In this document: positions 7,948 through 13,110 of the stretch, piece after piece | Layout of the letters: each line of letters opens with the position of its first letter | How positions within the stretch are numbered: position 1 is the stretch's first letter | Source: Betaproteobacteria bacterium | GTDB lineage: Bacteria > Pseudomonadota > Gammaproteobacteria > Burkholderiales > Burkholderiaceae_E | NCBI GenBank assembly: GCA_009925965.1 | Contig: RFPW01000042.1 | Location: 1-13,110, forward strand | DNA: 13,110 nt | Reading direction: 5' to 3' | Notes under the pieces: model-generated | What the model saw: only the letters and a program-made list of their open reading frames with translations | What the model was told of the DNA's origin: nothing | The model's database searches: none | Made by a program: the position numbers and the translations under genes

Positions 7948-8394
7948 ATGAAGGGTTCCCAATCCAGTGGTGCGGATCAGTCGGCAACGCGCAGGGTCCT
8001 TTCAGAGCACCCAACGCCTCAAGCGAGCTCGGCCTTGATCTGCCTCATGGCGTCCGCCTGGCAACGTATTTTCGAATTGCAATGTCAAACCACGGTGGTG
8101 GCGTTGGCCGCCAGCCATCGGCAGAACGGGCGGCCAGCGCCGGCCGATGTTCAACCAGGCGTTCGATATGCGATCGGTGTTCTTGAGATCTGCCGTCACT
8201 CCAGCGAGTCGATGTTCGGCCTCCTTCGCGCGCAGATGCGCGGCGAGCATGCGGAGCTTGAGGCTTTGTCCGAAGCCGCTTTGAGAGACTTCGCGATGAC
8301 CTCGTCCGATGCCGCACAGGCCGCTCGGGACGCCCGGGATGCCATGATCATCGGGATGCAAAGTACCCCGATATTCCCAATGCCGAACGAGTGA
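7948..8394 (+). CDS. small predicted helical protein of unknown function
   Basis: A 148-residue protein I do not recognise. After a polar N-terminus of about 30 residues the sequence looks almost entirely alpha-helical and amphipathic (SALICLMASAWQRIFELQCQ, then EHAELEALSEAALRDFA and a Ser/Asp/Ala-rich helix up to about residue 138). There is no signal peptide, clear membrane segment or catalytic motif. Size and helical make-up recall phasins, the granule-coating proteins, which would suit a storage-polymer locus, but I see no diagnostic phasin motif. ATG 7948 has a strong Shine-Dalgarno. The gene follows DUF1854 after 41 bp on the same strand, so it is probably in the same operon. A long antisense frame here is Ser/Arg/Ala-rich and looks like a shadow. 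Confidence 0.65.
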   Translation: MKGSQSSGADQSATRRVLSEHPTPQASSALICLMASAWQRIFELQCQTTVVALAASHRQNGRPAPADVQPGVRYAIGVLEICRHSSESMFGLLRAQMRGEHAELEALSEAALRDFAMTSSDAAQAARDARDAMIIGMQSTPIFPMPNE

Positions 8395-8413
8395 TTTGTT
8401 AGCGTAAGCGGCG

Positions 8414-8432
8414 GATTTTGCCTTGCAAAATC
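8414..8432 (+). repeat. perfect 8-bp inverted repeat in the gap before the next gene
   Basis: GATTTTGC and GCAAAATC are perfect inverted copies separated by CTT. No T-run follows, so it is not a standard terminator. It lies in the 67-bp gap between two unknown genes. Its loop contains a TTG (8423) that would be the earliest possible start of the next gene, which makes that start unlikely. It could be an mRNA hairpin that tunes processing or translation. Confidence 0.4.
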
Positions 8433-8461
8433 TCGGGGTCTCTGCCACGACTTCGCGGTTC

Positions 8462-9328
8462 ATGCGATCCTTCGGGTCAATGGAACCGACAATTGACTCG
8501 TTACTCGATGCGCCCCTTGAACACGCCGCCAGGATCCGTGGAGCCTTGGTGGCGGTGCTGCCTGGCGACCCCTCGGTTCTGCTAGAGACCGCGCTTGAGA
8601 GGCTCGGTGCCTGGCACCATGAGGTCGAAGCCGTCGGCGAAAAAATCGAGGTAATGACCCGCGAGATCGACGCCACGACCGAGCGATTTGTGCAGGCCTC
8701 AATCGTTGCCCTGCGCGAGGACGGTGCGGAAGGCTCGGAGTATGGGGCGATGCTCTCGCAGGCCATGGAACTCGCCTGGCTCGCGGGGGGCAGTGCTGGC
8801 GATATCCCAGCGGTCACGGGCGAACGATTGCGCCAAGCCCTTCTCGAAGCGCAACGCGCGCTCGATGCCGCGGGAGATGTCGTCAAGCGGTTCCGGCATG
8901 GTGCCGATCACGCTCGCGTACTGGCCCGTTCTGCGGTGCTCGAACCTGCTGTCCGCGATGCGTCCAAGTTACTTTTGGCCACCCGCCGTGCCGGTCGCGT
9001 TCGCAAAGTCGTTGCTGAGGCGGTTCGACGCGGCTGGATGCGCCCAATTGCAGAGGGCAGCCAGCGCGAATTACTCTTGACCGCTTTAGTCATGATGGAG
9101 ACGGGAGAAGTGACTGACCGTGATCTCGCCGAGCGTTTTGCACGTTTAGGGCTCTTGCGTGATCGTCAGGTTGCGCGAGGCGCCGGTGCCGCTGGTATGG
9201 CCGGTATGGCCGGCTCGTCTGCAGCTGTCCAATCCTATAATTCCAACGGCTCAGAATCTGCCGCCAGCGGAGCGGTAGGGGCTTCCGGGCCGTCTGCAAC
9301 TGCCCAGGCTTTGGGTGCGGTCTCATGA
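8462..9328 (+). CDS. helical protein of unknown function with low-complexity C-terminus
   Basis: A protein of about 288 residues that I do not recognise. Roughly residues 10-235 are rich in Leu, Ala, Glu and Arg with helix-like spacing. An early segment (LERLGAWHHEVEAVGEKIEV, then MTREIDATTERF) may form a coiled coil, and a basic helix (TRRAGRVRKVVAEAVRRGW) follows later. The last ~50 residues are Gly/Ala/Ser-rich, with a short MAGMAG repeat made by two tandem copies of a 9-bp unit (9194-9211). No signal peptide or membrane segment is seen. The start is uncertain: ATG 8462 and ATG 8480 are both possible, and neither has a good Shine-Dalgarno. A TTG at 8423 sits in a hairpin loop. The stop overlaps the next start by ATGA, so the two products are likely made together. 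Confidence 0.7.
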   Translation: MRSFGSMEPTIDSLLDAPLEHAARIRGALVAVLPGDPSVLLETALERLGAWHHEVEAVGEKIEVMTREIDATTERFVQASIVALREDGAEGSEYGAMLSQAMELAWLAGGSAGDIPAVTGERLRQALLEAQRALDAAGDVVKRFRHGADHARVLARSAVLEPAVRDASKLLLATRRAGRVRKVVAEAVRRGWMRPIAEGSQRELLLTALVMMETGEVTDRDLAERFARLGLLRDRQVARGAGAAGMAGMAGSSAAVQSYNSNGSESAASGAVGASGPSATAQALGAVS

Positions 9329-11073
9329 TTACGGTTCGCTACGCTCGCCAGGCCCCGCGCGACAATCCGAAGGACCCACGTTCCAAGACCCGTGCCGGAA
9401 CCCAACCGGGCGCTGCGGACCCATCAAACGCTCAGGATGCGGGGCAGACACTGACTTACGCGCAACCAGGGGGGCCGGTCATTCCTGGCGGATCGGCTGG
9501 GTCGGCACCATCTGCTGGATCCGCGCTTGCGGAGGCCGCTTGGGCGGATGCCTCGTCGGCCGACGATTCGGCAGCGCCGCGGGTAGTCCGTCCGATGCTC
9601 GAAGCGGCGCAGTGGAAGGCACTGGATGCTTACGCGCCAGCTGCGGTCGACGCGCTATTGGCTGTGGCCGCGCGCAACGGGGATTCCGTGATGCTTGAGG
9701 CCGCTCGAGCATCCGGGTTGGTCGGCGAAAGTCTTGAAGATTCTGAAACCGGGACAGCGGTCCCGCGTCGGATTCGTGCTGTTTGGCGATTGCTTTGCGC
9801 GAATCCTCAACATCGGGCGATTGCCGATGATTGGCTGGCACGGGCACTAGTTGAATCGCCTGGGGCGGTTGTCCGGCTGTTGCTCGATGTCAGCGCACCG
9901 GACTGGACGACCTTGGCGGCGGCCGTATTGGCCGCCGGTGTGGACCCCTGGATGCCATTGCCAGGGGATGAGACCCGCGTCGGTTGGGGTGAGCTTGCCG
10001 GGGTTGCTCTCGAGTCGCCCTCAATCGTGGCGCTGGCGTTGGCCCGGGGGCCCGAGGTGCTCGACCGGCCTGACGGGCCATCCGCACTGCGTGCACTGGC
10101 CCCGCGCGCACGCGCCGGCGTGCCCATGGTGGGTTTGTTACACGACCCCCGTCGTCGCGATCAGCATGGTCGGGCGGTCGACTTCTTCGAAGCATTCCTC
10201 GCCTGCTACGAAAGCCGGCCGATACCCGAGAGCGAAGTCGCGTTTGCGTTCACTCTCGCCAATCCGGCGGCACCGCCGGAGCAGGACGATCTGCTTGCCG
10301 ACGCGGCAGCCACCTCCGTCGCCCGCGATGCGGCAGGGGCGAACCCGTCAGCGCGGGGTGTGCCGGCGGGTCCGCGGGTGATCCCGCCTTACGGATCAAT
10401 TGATGTTTCGGCCGGGCAGCATTCTAAAGTTCAAGTCCCGATCGAGAGTGGCTTGGCGGCTGCCTTGCGGGCTGGCATGGACCCGGTCGCGGCCCGAATT
10501 GCTGTCCGCGCTGGCGCACTGTTAGGCAGTCTGGTTCGAGATCCTGCCGAGCTCGCTGGCGTGCCACCGGTGCCAGCACTGGATCGTCCTGAAACCATCG
10601 ATTCACTCAAGCGGCAACGTTGGCTGCTGATAACCCGTCTCGCTGTTCTGGCCGGTCCTGCTGCACGACCCGACCCCGAGCTTGATCGGCACGATCGTAG
10701 CCGTCTCATTCCATGGCCGCTGGCGAGTGTTCTCGCGGCGGGAGCGCCGGCGCGAAGCACGCGGGCCGAATCTCAGGCTGATGATCGTCGGGCTGCGGCG
10801 GCCTTGCGCGCCATTGTGGGCTCTGGGTTCGAGGTGGATGCAATCGATTCGATGGGGCGCAGTGCGCTTCTCTTGGCTTGTCGCCGTCCGGACCGCGCAG
10901 AAACCGTCCGAACCCTGCTGGATCTCGGGGCCAATCCCAATCATGTGGACGGGCGTGGGCAGGATGCATCGACCTATGCGCGCCATGGCGGCAATGTCCA
11001 GGTGATCGCAGCGGTCCGCAACGCACAGGCGCGAACTGTTCTGGAGCGATTGCGCGGGCCAGAGTTCGAGTAG
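9325..11073 (+). CDS. ankyrin-repeat protein of unknown function
   Basis: A 582-residue protein. Residues 1-90 are low-complexity and probably disordered (Pro/Gly/Ala/Ser-rich). The clearest domain is at the C-terminus (about 495-565): GFEVDAIDSMGRSALLLAC, then VRTLLDLGANPNHVDGRGQDASTYARHGGN, which are two adjacent ankyrin repeats. Ankyrin-like pieces appear earlier in worn form (AARNGDSVMLEAARASGL near 115-132, VLAAGVDPWM near 201-210, SIVALALARGPEVLDR near 233-248, LAAALRAGMDP near 377-387), so most of the protein may be a degenerate ankyrin solenoid. Such proteins usually bind other proteins. No enzyme motif, signal peptide or membrane segment is seen. The start overlaps the previous stop (ATGA), implying translational coupling. 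It is the last gene of the plus-strand cluster and converges on a minus-strand gene 25 bp away. The partner and role are unknown. Confidence 0.8.
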   Translation: MITVRYARQAPRDNPKDPRSKTRAGTQPGAADPSNAQDAGQTLTYAQPGGPVIPGGSAGSAPSAGSALAEAAWADASSADDSAAPRVVRPMLEAAQWKALDAYAPAAVDALLAVAARNGDSVMLEAARASGLVGESLEDSETGTAVPRRIRAVWRLLCANPQHRAIADDWLARALVESPGAVVRLLLDVSAPDWTTLAAAVLAAGVDPWMPLPGDETRVGWGELAGVALESPSIVALALARGPEVLDRPDGPSALRALAPRARAGVPMVGLLHDPRRRDQHGRAVDFFEAFLACYESRPIPESEVAFAFTLANPAAPPEQDDLLADAAATSVARDAAGANPSARGVPAGPRVIPPYGSIDVSAGQHSKVQVPIESGLAAALRAGMDPVAARIAVRAGALLGSLVRDPAELAGVPPVPALDRPETIDSLKRQRWLLITRLAVLAGPAARPDPELDRHDRSRLIPWPLASVLAAGAPARSTRAESQADDRRAAAALRAIVGSGFEVDAIDSMGRSALLLACRRPDRAETVRTLLDLGANPNHVDGRGQDASTYARHGGNVQVIAAVRNAQARTVLERLRGPEFE

Positions 11074-11098
11074 CAGTTCAATTAGAAGCTCGAGATCC

Positions 11099-11887
11099 TC
11101 AAAAACTCGCGAGCGTTTGATTGCTGAGATCAGTGATCAGCATCGCGCCCGGGGCATGGGTAATTGAAAAAGGGATTCGAGCTGCCTGAACGACCGCTTG
11201 CGGGGTGACGCCGCAGGCCCAGAAGACAGGCAGTTCGTCCCCCATTACCTCGACCGCGTCGCCATAGTCAGGCCTGCTCAGGTCCTCAATGCCGATGAGG
11301 CTCGGATCACCGATATGCACCGGGGCACCGTGAACTGCCGGAAACCGGGAGGTGATCTGAATCGCACGAATTGCATCGGCGGCGCGCAGTGGTCGCATTG
11401 AGACAACCATCGGACCCTGGAATGGACCCGATGGGATGGTTTGAATGCTGGTCTTGAACATCGCGACATTACGGCCTTGCGCGACGTGGCGAAGCGGAAT
11501 CTGCGCGTCGATCAGGGCGGACTCAAAAGAGAACGAGCAACCGATTACAAAGCTGACGAGATCGTCCCGCCAGACATGGGCAATGTCCGTGGGTTCCTCG
11601 ACGACTTCACCGTGTTTCCAGACCCGATATTTGGCGAGATCATGACGAATATCGATCCCTTCGCCGAGTTGCGGGAATTGAGTTTCTCCGGCTGCCGAGA
11701 CCCCGAGCACCGGGCAGGGTTTCGGGTTGCGCTGGCAAAAAATCAAAAAGTCCTGTGCGTATTCGGCGGGCAGGACGACGAGATTGCCCTGAACGAGGTT
11801 GGGTGCGAGACCTGAGGTATGGCCGCTCGCAACGCCACTGCGGAATTGAGCGCGTAAGGCGCTTGCGGATGCTTGGTTCGATGGCAC
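11099..11887 (-). CDS. DUF1445 / YcsI-type putative hydro-lyase
   Basis: A 262-residue cytoplasmic protein of the DUF1445 family, annotated as putative hydro-lyase and related to D-glutamate cyclases. The exact substrate is unknown. Family motifs are present in order: GLAPNLVQGNLVVLP (26-40), FCQRNPKPCP (50-59), EEPTDI (97-102), IGCSFSFE (115-122), VVSMRPL (161-167), SRFPAVHGAPVHIGDP (180-195), FWACGVTPQ (222-230) and THAPGAM (243-249). The length is normal and the gene appears intact. The start is GTG 11887 with only a weak ribosome binding site. The family similarity begins shortly after it and no ATG is nearby. It lies 14 bp behind pyrF on the same strand, so it is probably co-transcribed, but I see no pathway link between the two. 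Confidence 0.88.
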   Translation of the reverse strand: MPSNQASASALRAQFRSGVASGHTSGLAPNLVQGNLVVLPAEYAQDFLIFCQRNPKPCPVLGVSAAGETQFPQLGEGIDIRHDLAKYRVWKHGEVVEEPTDIAHVWRDDLVSFVIGCSFSFESALIDAQIPLRHVAQGRNVAMFKTSIQTIPSGPFQGPMVVSMRPLRAADAIRAIQITSRFPAVHGAPVHIGDPSLIGIEDLSRPDYGDAVEVMGDELPVFWACGVTPQAVVQAARIPFSITHAPGAMLITDLSNQTLASF

Positions 11888-11901
11888 GGCGTTGATCTCG
11901 G

Positions 11902-12807
11902 TCAGGTGGCTTGGGGGTTGGTGTAAGAAGAGGCGCCGGCTCCCTGTATGGCGTCTCGGATCGAGGTGCCGATCGATGTGCGGATCGAGTCGCGAAGTTT
12001 GGTGGCTGCGGCCCGGGCTGCCTGGTCAAAGTCTTCGCCCGCGCCCGCGTAGAGGATATCGCGAGACGAGTTGATGACGCTCGCTAAGGGGCCGGCCGCG
12101 CGAATCGTCGCGTCGAGATCGCCCCCCTGGGCGCCGATCCCGGGGATTAGGAGCGGCATGTCTGGGCCCACGATGGTACGAACGCGTTCGATCTCGGCTG
12201 GGAAGGTGGCGCCCACAACCAAACCAACGCGTCCGGGCGCTCCCCAGCCGCCCTGATTCAGGGGGGTTGCCGCCAGATGGGCGACTCGTTCAAACAGTGG
12301 GCGCCCTTCAATCGTCAGGGACTGCAGATCTGAGCCGCCGGGATTTGAGGTTCGGCACAGCAAAAAGATGCCGCGGTCTGGCCATTCCAGCCAGGGGGTG
12401 ATTGAGTCTCTGCCCATGTAGGGACTCAGAGTCACGGCGTCAGCCTGATACCGCTCGAAGGCTTCGCGGGCGTACTGGATAGCGGTCGGTCCGATATCGC
12501 CGCGTTTGGCATCCAGAATCACAGGGACCCCAGGGTGCGCTTGGTGAATGTGGGCAATCAGGGCTTCGAGCTGTTCTTCTGCCCGTTGGGCCGCAAAGTA
12601 CGCGATCTGAGGTTTGAAGGCACAGACCAGGTCGGCGGTCGCGTCGACGATGGCACGACAGAATGTAAAGATTGCATCGGATCTGCTGGCCAAATGTCGG
12701 GGTATTCGTACGGGGTCGGGATCAAGCCCAACGCATAGCAGCGAATCACGATCGCGCATGGCCGCCTTGACCCGTTGAGCGAATCCGGAATCCGACGGGG
12801 CTGGCAT
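11902..12807 (-). CDS. pyrF: orotidine 5'-phosphate decarboxylase, subfamily 2
   Basis: PyrF decarboxylates orotidine monophosphate to UMP, the last step of de novo pyrimidine synthesis, in the cytoplasm. The 301-residue product has the subfamily-2 layout: LLCVGLDPDP (23-32), FKPQIAYF (64-71), the active-site stretch ILDAKRGDIG (97-106) with Lys101, SPYMGRDS (128-135), LCRTSNPG (150-157) and LIPGIGAQGGD (220-230). The C-terminal ~30 residues form a Ser/Thr/Ala-rich tail beyond the core fold. I chose ATG 12807. Upstream in-frame TTG codons would add a His/Phe-rich stretch running into the groEL terminator. No Shine-Dalgarno is seen before this ATG. The gene follows groEL beyond a strong terminator, so it should have its own promoter, and the DUF1445 gene follows 14 bp later. 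Confidence 0.95.
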   Translation of the reverse strand: MPAPSDSGFAQRVKAAMRDRDSLLCVGLDPDPVRIPRHLASRSDAIFTFCRAIVDATADLVCAFKPQIAYFAAQRAEEQLEALIAHIHQAHPGVPVILDAKRGDIGPTAIQYAREAFERYQADAVTLSPYMGRDSITPWLEWPDRGIFLLCRTSNPGGSDLQSLTIEGRPLFERVAHLAATPLNQGGWGAPGRVGLVVGATFPAEIERVRTIVGPDMPLLIPGIGAQGGDLDATIRAAGPLASVINSSRDILYAGAGEDFDQAARAAATKLRDSIRTSIGTSIRDAIQGAGASSYTNPQAT

Positions 12808-12856
12808 GGTCGTTGTCAAAATGTGGCCAAAAAAGTGTGAGTAAAAATGGTGACGC

Positions 12857-12898
12857 AAAAAAAATCCACCGGCTAGTGCAGAGACTAGCCGGTGGATT
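12857..12898 (-). terminator. intrinsic terminator of groEL
   Basis: A perfect 15-bp stem (12863-12877 with 12884-12898, sequence AATCCACCGGCTAGT and its complement) closes a 6-base loop. Read on the minus strand it is followed by an eight-base T-run (complement of the A-run 12857-12864, partly inside the stem). It lies 43 bp past the groEL stop and before pyrF, so it should end the groEL transcript and insulate pyrF from it. Confidence 0.93.
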
Positions 12899-12940
12899 CA
12901 GTCGCGCAGTGAACGACTCAGGACATGAACGGTCCGGACA

Positions 12941-13110
12941 TTACATGTCCATACCGCCCATGCCACCCATGCCGCCCATACCACCCATGCCGCCGCCCAT
13001 GCCGCCGCCCGATGGCTTGTCTTCGACCAGCTCAGCAACCATGGCATCCGTCGTCAGCATCAGGCTTGCGACCGAAGCTGCATTGAGGAGAGCCGTCCGG
13101 GTGACCTTGG
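12941..13110 (-). CDS. groEL: chaperonin GroEL, C-terminal end (partial)
   Basis: The last 55 complete codons and the TAA stop (12943-12941) of GroEL, the large subunit of the cytoplasmic folding chamber. The rest of the gene is beyond the window edge. The diagnostic segment is VTRTALLNAASVASLMLTTD, followed by AMVAELVEDKPS and then the flexible Gly-Gly-Met tail ending GGMDM, which projects into the chamber. This tail is complete and typical of betaproteobacterial GroEL. The transcript ends at the strong hairpin terminator downstream. groES, normally upstream of groEL, would lie outside the window. Confidence 0.97.
   Translation of the reverse strand, partial: KVTRTALLNAASVASLMLTTDAMVAELVEDKPSGGGMGGGMGGMGGMGGMGGMDM
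12949..13011 (-). repeat. tandem GGM-coding repeat in the groEL tail
   Basis: Imperfect 9-base units (GGC or GGT twice, then ATG), with some 12-base units, encode the GGM/GGGM repeats at the GroEL C-terminus. This is normal for the gene and is prone to length change by slippage. Confidence 0.85.

Noticed and set aside
8002..8886. Long minus-strand open frame (294 codons) across two plus-strand genes
   Set aside because: The translation is Ser/Ala/Arg-rich with no domain-like pattern. It spans a gene boundary and lies antisense to genes with better starts and overlaps, as expected for a GC-rich shadow frame.
11074..11098. Possible bidirectional terminator between the convergent genes
   Set aside because: Only short imperfect pairing around TTCGAG and CTCGAG is visible, with no T-run, so a terminator cannot be supported.
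12814..12819. Perfect TTGACA on the minus strand just before pyrF
   Set aside because: It lies six bases from the ATG, so a promoter using it would start inside the gene. No -10 sequence follows at the right distance.

Overview
The window looks like chromosomal DNA from a GC-rich betaproteobacterium, most likely of the order Burkholderiales. The evidence is a tandem pair of cyanophycin synthetases of the betaproteobacterial CphA/CphA' type, a divergent ABC exporter followed by a DUF1854 protein (a pairing known from cyanophycin loci), a GroEL tail with the GGM-rich end usual in this group, and a subfamily-2 PyrF. I cannot name a genus or species from sequence alone.

Layout. Positions 1-119 (minus) hold the start of an unrecognised gene with a signal-peptide-like N-terminus, cut by the window edge. 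Positions 123-4929 (minus) hold cphA' followed 10 bp later by cphA. A 143-bp divergent intergenic region with a perfect 13-bp palindrome separates them from a plus-strand cluster. That cluster runs 5073-11073: an ABC exporter with an extra N-terminal domain, a DUF1854 protein overlapping it by ATGA, then three genes I do not recognise as known families (a small helical protein, a helical protein with a low-complexity tail, and an ankyrin-repeat protein). At 11099-12807 (minus), converging on that cluster, are a DUF1445-type putative hydro-lyase and pyrF, 14 bp apart. The right edge holds the 3' end of groEL (minus), closed by a textbook intrinsic terminator.

How the genes work together. CphA builds cyanophycin (multi-L-arginyl-poly-L-aspartate), a nitrogen and carbon reserve, from aspartate and arginine using ATP. 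CphA' is its shorter paralogue. Here its ATP-grasp half looks intact, but the P-loop of its Mur-ligase-like half has lost the Lys-Thr core, so it probably cannot perform the second (arginine-adding) reaction. The divergent ABC/DUF1854 pair is presumably functionally linked, but its substrate is unknown. The three unrecognised genes follow on the same strand at short spacing and may be an accessory module of the cyanophycin locus. This is inferred from position only. No cyanophycinase (CphB) or isoaspartyl dipeptidase gene lies in the window. PyrF (UMP synthesis) and GroEL (chaperonin) are housekeeping functions at the right boundary. I saw no tRNA, rRNA, CRISPR array, insertion sequence or integrase.
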